This document shows positions 43,580-53,032 of a stretch of 64,000 bases of DNA, piece by piece (the stretch's first letter is position 1; every line of letters begins with the position of its first letter). The stretch comes from Nodosilinea sp. P-1105 (GTDB lineage Bacteria > Cyanobacteriota > Cyanobacteriia > Phormidesmidales > Phormidesmidaceae), in the NCBI RefSeq assembly GCF_012911975.1, contig NZ_SMDQ01000006.1, forward strand, positions 62,001 through 126,000, written 5' to 3'. Position numbers and translations under genes: made by a program. The notes under the pieces were generated by a model. The model saw nothing but the letters and a program-made list of their open reading frames with translations. It was not told the DNA's origin and searched no databases.

Positions 43580-45480
43580 TGGAACCTATGGGTGCTCTTC
43601 GTAAAATTGCTCAGCTGCCCCGCTGGGCAAAGCGATGCATTGTTAAGCTGGCCGATGGGGTGGTAATCACCATTGCCCTGTTTGTGGCCCTCAGTCTGGC
43701 TGCCGCTACGGTGCTATCACCGGCTCAGTTTTTTGCCCTGTGGCCTTTAATTGTGGCCAGCCTGTTGATTAAAACCCTGGTGTTTCATCTGATGGGGCTG
43801 CATCGGCGGGTATTGCGATACATCAGCCCAGCCTTTCTGCTCACTACTCTAACAGCCGTGCTGGCCAGCACCCTGGCCCTAGGTTGCTTATCACTGGTGG
43901 TGCCGTTTCAGGGCTTTTCGTTTCAGGCCTGGATGAATGACGCGGTCTGGACTTTTGCGCTAATTGTTGGCGTGCGGTTTTTGGCCCACCAACTGGTGTA
44001 CGCCCTGCCCCAGCAACGGCAGGCCAAGCCGCTGATCATCTATGGGGCTGGGGCCGCTGGGTTTCAGTTGGCCCAGGCCCTGTATCGCGGCAGGGAATTT
44101 CGGGTGGTGGCTTTTGTGGATGATAACCCCCAATTGCAGGCCAACTTAGTCTATGGGGTGATGGTGTATAGCCCGGCCCTGTTACCCCGGTTGGTCAGCA
44201 CCTACCAGGTGGACACCTTACTGCTGGCGATGCCATCGGTGTCGCGCCAGAAGCAGGCGGCGATTGTGCAATCCCTGGCCCTGTTGCCGGTATCGGTGCA
44301 AACGGTGCCCAGCTTGGAAGAAATTGTCTCTGGCCGCCGCCAGATCAGTCAGTTATGTCCTGTCAACCCTGAGGAGTTGCTGCGCCGGGCTGAAGTGCTG
44401 CCCGATCAGGCGCTGCTCGATCGCGATATTAACCACAAGGTGGTGCTGGTGACCGGGGCAGGGGGCTCCATTGGGTCTGAGCTGTGCCGTCAAATTGCCG
44501 CCCAGGGGCCTGCGTGCCTGGTGCTCTATGAGCTGAATGAGTTTGCCCTCTACAAAATCGATCTGGAGCTGCGGGAAACGTTTCCTGACCTGGTTTGTGT
44601 CGCTTGTTTGGGCTCGGTGACCGATCCAGCTTACCTGGCCTGGGTGCTGGATCAGCATGGGGTGCAGACAATTTACCATGCGGCGGCCTATAAGCATGTG
44701 CCGCTGGTGGAGCACAATGTGGCCCCGGCGATTCTGAATAATATTTACGGTACCCAGGTGGTGGTGCAGGCGGCGCAACAGGCGAAGGTCGGGACCTTTG
44801 TGCTGATTTCCACAGACAAGGCGGTGCGCCCTACCAATGTGATGGGGGCGTCTAAGCGGGTGGCGGAATTGGTGGTGCAGGCGGCGGCGTCAGGGTCCCA
44901 TACCCGGTTTAGTATTGTCCGGTTTGGCAATGTGTTGGGCAGTACGGGGTCGGTGATTCCCCGCTTTCGGGAGCAGATTGAGGCTGGGAAGGCGCTAACG
45001 GTTACCCATCGGGAGATCACCCGCTATTTTATGTCGATTCCTGAGGCGGCTCGGTTGGTGATTCAGGCGGGTAGCCTGGGCCAGGGGGGAGAGGTGTTTT
45101 TGCTGGATATGGGGGAGCCGGTGCGGATTTATGACCTGGCCCGGCAGATGATTCAGCTGAGTGGGTTAAGGCCGGATGTGGATATTCCGATTGAAATTAC
45201 CGGGTTGCGTCCGGGGGAAAAGCTGTATGAGGAGCTGTTGATCGATCGCAGTCAGGCCAAGCCGACCCAACATCCAAAAATTTTCATGGGGCAGGAGCGG
45301 GGGACCACAGCGAGTTTTCTGGGGTTGCATTTAGATGGCTTGTTGCGGGCGGCCCGACAGCAGGATGAGGCCAAGGTGAAGCATCACCTGCGGGCGTTGG
45401 TGCCTGAATATCAGCCGAAACCAGCGGTGACGCCGTTGCCCCTGGGGGGGCCGATGTTGTTGCCGGCATCGTCGTCCTGA
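43579..45480 (+). CDS. Nucleoside-diphosphate-sugar 4,6-dehydratase, membrane-anchored (CapD/WbpM-like)
   Basis: About 633 residues. Four N-terminal transmembrane helices (residues about 20-130) are followed by a CoA-binding-like Rossmann domain (IIYGAGAAGFQLAQALYRG) and a catalytic SDR domain with VLVTGAGGSIGSELCRQI, STDKAVRPTNVMGASKR and FGNVLGSTGSVIP. This is the WbpM/PglF layout, making UDP-4-keto-6-deoxy-GlcNAc type intermediates, the first step to bacillosamine or fucosamine-type sugars. It is coupled to the epimerase gene and followed by the ABC transporter. Confidence 0.93.
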   Translation: MEPMGALRKIAQLPRWAKRCIVKLADGVVITIALFVALSLAAATVLSPAQFFALWPLIVASLLIKTLVFHLMGLHRRVLRYISPAFLLTTLTAVLASTLALGCLSLVVPFQGFSFQAWMNDAVWTFALIVGVRFLAHQLVYALPQQRQAKPLIIYGAGAAGFQLAQALYRGREFRVVAFVDDNPQLQANLVYGVMVYSPALLPRLVSTYQVDTLLLAMPSVSRQKQAAIVQSLALLPVSVQTVPSLEEIVSGRRQISQLCPVNPEELLRRAEVLPDQALLDRDINHKVVLVTGAGGSIGSELCRQIAAQGPACLVLYELNEFALYKIDLELRETFPDLVCVACLGSVTDPAYLAWVLDQHGVQTIYHAAAYKHVPLVEHNVAPAILNNIYGTQVVVQAAQQAKVGTFVLISTDKAVRPTNVMGASKRVAELVVQAAASGSHTRFSIVRFGNVLGSTGSVIPRFREQIEAGKALTVTHREITRYFMSIPEAARLVIQAGSLGQGGEVFLLDMGEPVRIYDLARQMIQLSGLRPDVDIPIEITGLRPGEKLYEELLIDRSQAKPTQHPKIFMGQERGTTASFLGLHLDGLLRAARQQDEAKVKHHLRALVPEYQPKPAVTPLPLGGPMLLPASSS

Positions 45481-45492
45481 ATCATCAAAATT

Positions 45493-47322
45493 ATGACAAA
45501 AAAGCAAACACCCAGCTCCAAGGCCGCTAATGCTCTGATCGCAGATCTCGTCCGGCTCTACCACCATCTGCCTCGCCGTCGCCGGGTTCAACTGCTGGCC
45601 CTTTTGGCGTTGCTGGTGGTGAGTTCTGTAAGCGAGATGGTGACGGTGGGGGCGATCTTTCCGTTTTTGTCGGCGTTGGGCAATGCCCAGGGGTTGTTGG
45701 CAGCGCCCCGGTGGCAGCCGTTGTGGGGCTTGTTGCAGGTTGATACTCCCCAGCGGTTGGTGTTGGTGCTGGCGTTGGGGTTTATTGTGGCGCTGGGGGT
45801 GGCGAATGGGTTGCGGTTATTGGCGCTGCAGATGCGCTATCGGCTGGCGGCGGCTATCGCCGCTGATGTCAGCAGTCGGGTGTATTACACGACCCTGTAT
45901 CAGCCCTATAACTTCCATGTGCGGCAAAACAGCAGCGATCTGATTCAGACGGTTACGCTGGATACTGATCGGCTCACAACTAATATTTTGCTGCCGGTTC
46001 TAGAATTTCTGGCAAACGCCCTCTTGGCACCAGCGTTAATCGTTACTTTGATGCTGATTGATTGGCAAGTGGCGATCGGGGCAGCGTTGATTTTGGGCAC
46101 AGCCTACACCGTTATTTTTCGGATGCGGCAGCGGTTGTTAAAGCGCAACAGCGCTCGTTTTTCCCAGGCGGGGCAGCACAAGGTGAAGGTGGTGCAGGAG
46201 GGGATCGGCGGTATTCGGGAGGTGTTGCTGGATCACGCTCAGCCCTTTTTCTATGAGGCTTATCAGCGGGATGAGCAGCGGCTGCGGCGGGCACAAGTCA
46301 CCAACAAGATTATTGCCCAGTCTCCGATCTATGTGATTGAGTTTATTGCCCTGGGCTCCATAGCCCTACTAGCCTTGAGTTTGGGGCAGGGGGATGACTT
46401 TAGCCAGGCGGTGCCGGTGCTGGGTAGTTTGGCCCTGGGGGCGAAGCGGTTAGTACCGGCTTTGCAGAAATTGTTTGCCAGTTTAGCGACAATTCAGGGG
46501 GCACGGGCTTCGTTAACCCGGGTATTGGTAGCGCTGGATCGTTCGATTGATCCGTTGTTGCTGGTGCCGACGCCCACCCCGCTGGGCTTGGAGCAAGAAC
46601 TGCGGTTGGATGGGGTGTGGTTTCGCTATGGCGAGGAAAGTGACTGGGTGCTGCGGGGGCTGGAGTTAACCCTGGCGGCGAAGACGACCGTGGCCTTTGT
46701 GGGCAGTACGGGCAGTGGCAAGAGTACGACGGCGGATTTGATTTTGGGCCTGTTGCAACCCCAGCAGGGGCAGATTTGGGTGGATGGGATGCCCCTGGCC
46801 GGGGAGCGGTTGCGGCAATGGCAGGGGGCGGTGGCCCATGTGCCCCAGCACATTTACCTGAGCGATAGCACCCTGGCAGAGAATATTGCCTTTGGCCTTC
46901 CAGAAAAAGAGATTGATTTTAACCAGGTGCGGCGGGCGGCGAAGCTGGCACAGATTGACGGGTTTATTGAGGGGTTGCCAGCGGGGTATGAGACCTATGT
47001 GGGGGAGCGGGGAATTCGGCTGAGTGGGGGACAGCGGCAGCGGATTGGCATTGCCCGGGCGCTATATAAGCAAGGGGTGTCGGTGATTGTGTTTGATGAG
47101 GCCACCAGTGCGCTGGATAATGCCACGGAGCGGGAGGTGATGGCGGCGATTGAGGGGTTGAGTGGGGAGTTTACGATTATTTTGATTGCCCATCGGTTGA
47201 GTACGGTGGAGCGGTGTGATTTGGTGGTGGAGTTGAGGGAGGGACAGGTGGTGGCTCAGGGGAGTTACGGGGAGTTGATGGCGCGATCGGTGAGTTTTCA
47301 GCAGATGTCAGGGGTTGGCTAA
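45493..47322 (+). CDS. ABC transporter, fused permease/ATPase (PglK/MsbA-like lipid flippase)
   Basis: A 609-residue half-transporter. Six transmembrane helices occupy residues about 35-320, then the nucleotide-binding domain with Walker A VGSTGSGKSTTADLILGLL, signature RLSGGQRQRIGIARALY, Walker B VIVFDEATSALD and the H-loop IAHRLSTVERCD. It resembles PglK-type flippases of lipid-linked oligosaccharides, fitting its place in a glycan cluster. Strong SD-like sequence is not evident. It ends the GC-rich 5' part of the locus. Confidence 0.92.
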   Translation: MTKKQTPSSKAANALIADLVRLYHHLPRRRRVQLLALLALLVVSSVSEMVTVGAIFPFLSALGNAQGLLAAPRWQPLWGLLQVDTPQRLVLVLALGFIVALGVANGLRLLALQMRYRLAAAIAADVSSRVYYTTLYQPYNFHVRQNSSDLIQTVTLDTDRLTTNILLPVLEFLANALLAPALIVTLMLIDWQVAIGAALILGTAYTVIFRMRQRLLKRNSARFSQAGQHKVKVVQEGIGGIREVLLDHAQPFFYEAYQRDEQRLRRAQVTNKIIAQSPIYVIEFIALGSIALLALSLGQGDDFSQAVPVLGSLALGAKRLVPALQKLFASLATIQGARASLTRVLVALDRSIDPLLLVPTPTPLGLEQELRLDGVWFRYGEESDWVLRGLELTLAAKTTVAFVGSTGSGKSTTADLILGLLQPQQGQIWVDGMPLAGERLRQWQGAVAHVPQHIYLSDSTLAENIAFGLPEKEIDFNQVRRAAKLAQIDGFIEGLPAGYETYVGERGIRLSGGQRQRIGIARALYKQGVSVIVFDEATSALDNATEREVMAAIEGLSGEFTIILIAHRLSTVERCDLVVELREGQVVAQGSYGELMARSVSFQQMSGVG

Positions 47323-47378
47323 AGGTAAGCAGGATCGCTACTTCAAAAGGTCGTTTTTCATATGATGAATATTCACAA

Positions 47379-49127
47379 ATGACGCAATCTTTATCGATTA
47401 AAGAATGGCCTCCTCTGTCAATCACTCAGAGACAAGATGACTTACTCTTAAGTCCTTGCTCATATAAAGATGCGAAATATATATCTTTTAAGGATATCGA
47501 TAATAAACATGAGGGAGCACTGGTAGAAGTTGTTCATATTGGACACTTTACTTTGGATGAAAAACCCTTTCTACAAACAATCAAAAGTGATAAATATAAA
47601 GACTTCTGGCTTTCTGAGCAGGCTCTTACCCGACTAGCTCTTTCCCTTTCGGGATGGGGTTGCTTGATAGTCATAAATCAACAGCAGAGCAAGATATACG
47701 TTCTAACTGATAAGATGGGGAGCTTACCAGTTTTTTATACTAAAACTGTTAAGGGTGTTTTTATTGATTGGGATCAAGACTACTTGGCCTTAAAATTGAA
47801 CATCTCAGAATTTGACTATATATCTCTATCTGAAGTGTTGCTGCGAGGCTCAGTTACTCCTCCATATACTCTCTACAAAGACATTCAAGTCTTAAGACCA
47901 GCAACAATTTTAACCATAGATGGTAGAACTCATCAAATGAGCTTCCAGGAATACTGGAAGCCAGCATTTAAATCTGGTAGTTTCAAAAGTCTTGACGCAG
48001 CAGCAACGGTGGTAGCGGAGGCAATTCAAACTTCTGTCAATAAATTTTCAAGTTCTGGTATTCGAATAGATTGTTTACTTAGTGGTGGTCTCGATTCAAG
48101 AGTTTTGCTGCCACTTATCTCACAAAATGCTCTCACCCAACCTAGTGCTTATACCGTTTTCTCAGAAAGTAATCTTTGGAGTCAAAGAGAGTTGAAAGTT
48201 GCAAAACAGCTAGCAAAGCATTTTGGGATAGAGCACTATACATTAAAGCGAACCGTAGAAAGTCTTAGGAAAAGTTTTTATCACGGAGCACTAACTTGTG
48301 GAGGCAGTCACAACCTGCGACATTGTTACCTGGGAGGATTTGACGATTTCTCAAGATATAATTTTGAAGATCAATCTTTTTTGATGACTGCATGTTATGC
48401 AGATCTCTTGTTTAAGATGCAAAATCCAAAAGCAAAAGAGATCAAATCTTCGAATATAAATCTGAACTGGTTTTCTCATCGATATAACTCTGGGAATAAA
48501 TATATCAATTTTTTGATTGATGAGCGTCTTCTAAAATTCGCTACCGAAAGAGAATTGGATGAGTCCTTATTGAAAACAGAAGAGGGGAGAGCGCATATAG
48601 CTATGCAACGCTGTCGCCCTATTTATGGACTCAGAACTTTTGCATTTAGAAGGCATCTGATGTCAACTCGAAAACTGGTACTTCCTTTGCTAGAAAATGA
48701 GGTCCTTGATGTTTGGCAAATGATTGGAGATAAACGAGGGAAAAATCTATGGGTAGAGATTATTAAGAAAATAGATACGAGTCTTCTAAGTTTTCCAGAT
48801 TCAAATACAGGACTCTATCCCGATGTTTATCATCCTTTAGGCTTTCGAGATAAAATTAAATCAAAGGGTTCTAAAATAGTAAAGAAAATAAATTCCATAT
48901 ATTTCAATAAAATAAGTGATCGAAAAAAACCAATAAGCAGTTGGGATGATTCCGAGACTCTTTTGAATTTCAAAGAAGAAATTCGAGAAAACTCATTTTC
49001 AAAAGAGTTAGCAAAAGAGCTAGATATCAAAGGTGTTGTGGATTTTCGTTTCTGGACTAGGTTGATGTCTATTCAAGAATGGATAGATGAGAGGCCAGAA
49101 AAAACTAGGGACGTCAAGCCTTTTTGA
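47379..49127 (+). CDS. Asparagine synthase-like protein lacking the glutaminase nucleophile
   Basis: A 582-residue protein. The C-terminal two thirds form an asparagine-synthase ATP-pyrophosphatase domain with the PP-loop LLSGGLDSRVLLPL and QRELKVAKQLAKHFGIEHY. The N-terminal part resembles a class II glutamine amidotransferase fold (WGCLIVINQQQSKIYVLTDK, GSLPVFY), but there is no Cys at position 2 or nearby, so glutamine hydrolysis is unlikely. Such proteins in glycan clusters are proposed to amidate sugars or other acids. It marks the switch to AT-rich DNA. Confidence 0.82.
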   Translation: MTQSLSIKEWPPLSITQRQDDLLLSPCSYKDAKYISFKDIDNKHEGALVEVVHIGHFTLDEKPFLQTIKSDKYKDFWLSEQALTRLALSLSGWGCLIVINQQQSKIYVLTDKMGSLPVFYTKTVKGVFIDWDQDYLALKLNISEFDYISLSEVLLRGSVTPPYTLYKDIQVLRPATILTIDGRTHQMSFQEYWKPAFKSGSFKSLDAAATVVAEAIQTSVNKFSSSGIRIDCLLSGGLDSRVLLPLISQNALTQPSAYTVFSESNLWSQRELKVAKQLAKHFGIEHYTLKRTVESLRKSFYHGALTCGGSHNLRHCYLGGFDDFSRYNFEDQSFLMTACYADLLFKMQNPKAKEIKSSNINLNWFSHRYNSGNKYINFLIDERLLKFATERELDESLLKTEEGRAHIAMQRCRPIYGLRTFAFRRHLMSTRKLVLPLLENEVLDVWQMIGDKRGKNLWVEIIKKIDTSLLSFPDSNTGLYPDVYHPLGFRDKIKSKGSKIVKKINSIYFNKISDRKKPISSWDDSETLLNFKEEIRENSFSKELAKELDIKGVVDFRFWTRLMSIQEWIDERPEKTRDVKPF

Positions 49128-49206
49128 CGAATTTTATAGATGTCCACTATAGACATCTATATAGTCATCTGCTTTTCTTCAAATCTATTTTTCACTATGT
49201 TAAGAA

Positions 49207-50085
49207 ATGCTTGAAGGTTTAAAAACTCAAATCCATCTATCTACCTTTACAACTTGGAAAATAGGTGGGTTCGCCCAATATCTAGTTGAACCCAATTTAT
49301 ATGAGTCGATAGAAGCTGTCAGGTGGGCTGATAATAATAAACTAAGTGTTTACTTTCTGGGTAACGGCTCTAACATATTGATCGATGATACTGGATTACC
49401 TGGCTTAGTCATCGTTACCCGAAATTCCTTAATGGGCTTACGCCGAGAAGCAGATTATATCATTGCCGAAAGTGGAGTATTTTTACCGCACCTATCAAAG
49501 TTTGCAGCCCGAGAAGGGTTTTCAGGCTTTGAGTTTTTGATCGGCATTCCTGGTACTGTTGGTGGGGCAATAGCCATGAATGCTGGCCTAACCGTATTTC
49601 GTCCCCGTGAAATGACAGCTATTGTCCAGGATTTTGACGTGCTTAACTTGGATGGCAGCATTGAAACGCTGACGATGGACGATGTTAATGCCGAGTATCG
49701 CCACACTGATTTATTAGATGGCAAGCGGCTAATTTTGCAAGCCCGTTTTCGTTTAGACGAAGCAGGCGATCCCACTGAAATTAAGCGCAATACCTTTGAG
49801 CATCTGGCTGAGCGTAAGCGTAAGCAACCCCTCGACAAACCGACCGCAGGCAGTACATTTAAGTCACCACCGGGCAGTAAGGGGGCCGGATGGTATATTG
49901 AGCAGTCGGGACTAAAGGGTTTTCAGGTAGGTGGTGCCAGAGTGAGTCCAGTTCATGCCAACTGGATTGAAAATTTAGGTAGTGCCACAGCGGCAGATGT
50001 TCGTAATTTGATAGATCATATTCAAGCCACAGTAGATAAGCGAATGAGTATTAGCCTAGAGCCTGAAGTTATTTTCCTAAGCTGA
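49207..50085 (+). CDS. murB: UDP-N-acetylenolpyruvoylglucosamine reductase (MurB paralogue in polysaccharide locus)
   Basis: A 292-residue FAD enzyme that normally reduces UDP-GlcNAc-enolpyruvate to UDP-MurNAc with NADPH. The FAD site is FLGNGSNILIDDTGLPGLVI and GIPGTVGGAIAMNAG. The catalytic Ser region is TAGSTFKSPPGSKGAGWYIE and the C-terminal Glu is in ISLEPEVIF. The length fits the short type II MurB. AT-rich codon use and place beside a MurA-like gene in a glycan cluster suggest a dedicated copy, but I cannot see whether another murB exists. Confidence 0.88.
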   Translation: MLEGLKTQIHLSTFTTWKIGGFAQYLVEPNLYESIEAVRWADNNKLSVYFLGNGSNILIDDTGLPGLVIVTRNSLMGLRREADYIIAESGVFLPHLSKFAAREGFSGFEFLIGIPGTVGGAIAMNAGLTVFRPREMTAIVQDFDVLNLDGSIETLTMDDVNAEYRHTDLLDGKRLILQARFRLDEAGDPTEIKRNTFEHLAERKRKQPLDKPTAGSTFKSPPGSKGAGWYIEQSGLKGFQVGGARVSPVHANWIENLGSATAADVRNLIDHIQATVDKRMSISLEPEVIFLS

Positions 50086-50093
50086 CTTGATTA

Positions 50094-51401
50094 ATGTCTA
50101 ATTCACAGATTGATCTGATTCATCAAGGCAACCTGTCTATGCAGGTGTGTGGCCCTCAGGTGCCATCAGGCAAAGTCCGGGTCAGTGGTGCGAAGAATGC
50201 AGCAACCCGAATGATGGCAGCAGCCATGCTAACAGATGAACCTGTTTATCTTCTCAACTTTCCCACTGCATTGGTTGATGTCTATCAAAAAGCTCGCTTT
50301 ATTAAGGCCCTATCTGGCAAAGTGAAGCTTGATAAGACAGCTTCGTCAGCTCGCTTTGATTGTTCTCAGTTAACGCCAAGGATTTTAGATAAGTATGACT
50401 TTCCTATTCGTACAACCTATTTATTAGCTGCTGGTCAATTATTGCGTCAGGGAAAGGCATTTATTCCTTATCCTGGTGGTTGCAATTTAGGAGTTCGCAA
50501 ATATGATCTACATCTCATGGTTTGGCTGACCCTGGGATGTCATGTAGAAGAAAAGCCATACTATATTGAAATTACAGGTCAACTAAGAGGAGCAGATATC
50601 CACTTCCCGATTTCTACAGTTGGAGGTACTGAAAATGCTCTTTTGTGTGGTGCGATCGCCTACGGTAAAACGAGAATTTATAATGCCTATGTTACGCCGG
50701 AGATAGAAAACCTGATTGATCTTTTAACCTTGATGGGAGCAAAAATTACAGTTATTGGAACCAGTTTGATAGAGATTGAGGGAGTCAACTATCTTAGAGG
50801 TGCAACTATTCCGGTCATATCCGATCGAATTGAGGCATTAACATGGATAATTTTTTCTGCTATTTCCGAAGGAAATATTCTGGTTGAAAATGTTCCATTC
50901 AAATTGATGGAAATACCATTACTCCACCTTAAAAAAGCTGGGCTAGACTTTTTTGCTAGCTCTAACTCTGTTTGGGTTTCCCCTGAGTCAATCCCTGAAT
51001 ATGGCCTACAGCCCTTTGAAATGGCCTGCGGCACGCATCCGGGAATAATTTCAGATATGCAGCCTTTTTATGCTCTTCTTGCATTACATTCAGCAGGGCG
51101 AAGTCTTGTAGTAGACTATCGCTATCCTGAACGCACTACATATTTAGAACAGCTATCTCAATTTTACCCTGGCGCTATTGAATGGAAGCCTGGGAAAATT
51201 ACTATTAACGGCAAAAAACAGCCTACTGGGGCATCTGTAGTGTCAACGGATTTAAGAGGAAGTATGGCTCTTGTTTTAGCTGGCATTATGGCCATAGGAA
51301 AAAGTCAAATAGGTAAAGTCCACATGGCTTTGCGAGGATATGATCGCATGAAAGAAAAACTAGTCAAACTGGGAATTCAATTTGACATTCATCCTCAGTG
51401 A
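50094..51401 (+). CDS. MurA-like UDP-N-acetylglucosamine 1-carboxyvinyltransferase
   Basis: A 435-residue enolpyruvyl transferase (EPSP synthase fold). MurA residues can be matched: Lys34-Asn35 in VSGAKNAATRMMA, the catalytic Cys and following Arg in YPGGCNLGVRKYDLHL, the catalytic Asp in GIISDMQPFYALL, an Arg in YPERTTYLEQL and another in TDLRGSMALVLAG. It should add enolpyruvate to the 3-OH of UDP-GlcNAc or a related sugar. The sequence is clearly diverged from housekeeping MurA. It follows murB by 8 bp, so the two are probably one unit. Confidence 0.85.
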   Translation: MSNSQIDLIHQGNLSMQVCGPQVPSGKVRVSGAKNAATRMMAAAMLTDEPVYLLNFPTALVDVYQKARFIKALSGKVKLDKTASSARFDCSQLTPRILDKYDFPIRTTYLLAAGQLLRQGKAFIPYPGGCNLGVRKYDLHLMVWLTLGCHVEEKPYYIEITGQLRGADIHFPISTVGGTENALLCGAIAYGKTRIYNAYVTPEIENLIDLLTLMGAKITVIGTSLIEIEGVNYLRGATIPVISDRIEALTWIIFSAISEGNILVENVPFKLMEIPLLHLKKAGLDFFASSNSVWVSPESIPEYGLQPFEMACGTHPGIISDMQPFYALLALHSAGRSLVVDYRYPERTTYLEQLSQFYPGAIEWKPGKITINGKKQPTGASVVSTDLRGSMALVLAGIMAIGKSQIGKVHMALRGYDRMKEKLVKLGIQFDIHPQ

Positions 51402-51674
51402 AAATTCCTATATATCAATTGTGTTGCATAAGCAAAATTTAGACGATGACCTTTCGCTTTCAGGTACTATAAGGCTAGTAATTGAATTATCTGTGGATGG
51501 TTGAAGGAGAAAATCACTAAGCAGTACTGAAATACCTGGCTTTAGCTTAGCAGTGATTTGTTGCGAATCATTAAAATACATCGCAAGAAGATATAAATAT
51601 AAAAAATTAGTTTTAGTTATTAAATCAGAATAATTTGGTTTTTATAATACAGATTCGCAAGTTTAAAGATAAAT
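51402..51674. other. AT-rich gap with a possible hairpin
   Basis: AATCACT at 51512-51518 can pair with AGTGATT at 51552-51558, with AAGC/GCTT inside, forming an imperfect hairpin after the murA-like gene. It may be a terminator or a processing site; the stretch holds no gene I can support. Confidence 0.35.
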
Positions 51675-52712
51675 ATGGGTTGTCAAATGAAAGATTCTCT
51701 AGTAAGTGTCATCTCATGTTTTTATAATAGATCAGAATATGTTTGCAGGTCAGTTGAAAGTCTTTTAAGACAAACATACAAAAACATAGAAATTCTATTA
51801 GTAGACGATGGATCTACTGATGATACTCTTGATCAACTATCTTCCTATAAAGATTCACGAATCAAATTAATTTCGCATCGAAATAAGGGATTTGTTCGTG
51901 CACTTAAAGATGCAATTTCTATTTCCCACGGTAATTTTATCGCCATCCATGGCTCTGGGGATATTTCTTTACCTCAGCGAATAGAGAAACAGGTCTATAT
52001 GTTAATGGATAATCCCAATATTGGTGTTGTAGGATGCTACCGTCAGGACTTTAGTATTGCAAGAAATTTATGGGACATACAAAAGCCAAGTGTGGCTGAG
52101 GATCAATTATCTCAGTTACTTTTGCATAATCCCTTCAGTCATGGAGAAGTGATGTTTCGACGGAGCTGCTATGAACAGGTCGGTGGTTATCGTGAATTCT
52201 TTGAGTTTGCTCAAGATCGAGACCTTTGGCTAAGGTTAGCTCCAATTACTCGTTTTGCAGTTGTTCCAGAAATTTTATATCGGAGAGAGCCTATCGAAGG
52301 CTCTGTGACTAAGACTCCATGTAAAGCAAGAAAGCAGACTTATTTATCAGAGTTTTCAATTTTTTGTGCACTAACAAGGAAACTTAAAAGTATTGATCCT
52401 CTAGATCAATACGGCTCTAAAGCTTTCATTGATTTCCAAAACTCTATTTCTGCTAAACACAAAATTTCTACTCGTCTAAGAGGTCTAGCATATCGCTATG
52501 CAGCAGATGGACAGTTTTTTGCAGCTAAAGAATTCATGAAAGAAGTGACTGATCTGAAACCCTCTTTTTTTAATGTAGTGGTTTCCAGAATTATAACCTC
52601 TTCTGAAAAGAATTTAACTTTAAGAAAGCTTATTAAAATATTACTGAGACTCAGATTTATATTTAAGGCAAGAGTAGAAAAAAATATAAAAAATGCCTTT
52701 AAAAAGGGCTGA
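51675..52712 (+). CDS. Family 2 glycosyltransferase
   Basis: A 345-residue GT-A inverting glycosyltransferase. Residues 5-110 have VSVISCFYNRSEYVCRSVES, QTYKNIEILLVDDGSTDDT and a likely metal-binding acidic region in GNFIAIHGSGD, with Gly-Ser in place of the usual DxD. The catalytic base may be in FAQDRDLWLRLAPI. The C-terminus is basic. A second ATG at 51687 (MKDSLVSVISC) is also a plausible start. It would transfer a sugar to a lipid-linked intermediate. Confidence 0.88.
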   Translation: MGCQMKDSLVSVISCFYNRSEYVCRSVESLLRQTYKNIEILLVDDGSTDDTLDQLSSYKDSRIKLISHRNKGFVRALKDAISISHGNFIAIHGSGDISLPQRIEKQVYMLMDNPNIGVVGCYRQDFSIARNLWDIQKPSVAEDQLSQLLLHNPFSHGEVMFRRSCYEQVGGYREFFEFAQDRDLWLRLAPITRFAVVPEILYRREPIEGSVTKTPCKARKQTYLSEFSIFCALTRKLKSIDPLDQYGSKAFIDFQNSISAKHKISTRLRGLAYRYAADGQFFAAKEFMKEVTDLKPSFFNVVVSRIITSSEKNLTLRKLIKILLRLRFIFKARVEKNIKNAFKKG

Positions 52713-53032
52713 TTCGATTTAAATTCAGAAAATTATGCCGATTTATAAAATATAGCATTATTGCTTGCCTATTTTGTCGCTCCTCGTTACAACTAGAGAA
52801 TAGCCCATAGCGTTTAATTTGCTAAACTCTTGGTCCCCATGGACGAAACATATAAGTAGCACCTGCAACACTGAGTTGAAGTGTTATTACTCTAAAAGTT
52901 ATGGCTAGTAAATGACTCAAAATCATTTAAGCTTTGCTTAGCTAAATATCTGTATTTGAATGCATAATATTTTCGTTTTTGAATCAAAATTTTGTATAGG
53001 TTGTATTAAAAATCCTAATACCTTAAACTGAT
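52713..53032. other. AT-rich intergenic stretch, nothing recognised
   Basis: A 320-bp AT-rich gap between two glycosyltransferase genes. AACACT and AGTGTT near 52870 could form a 6-bp stem, too weak to name. No open frame of coding character was seen; it may be the remnant of a lost gene. Confidence 0.5.
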
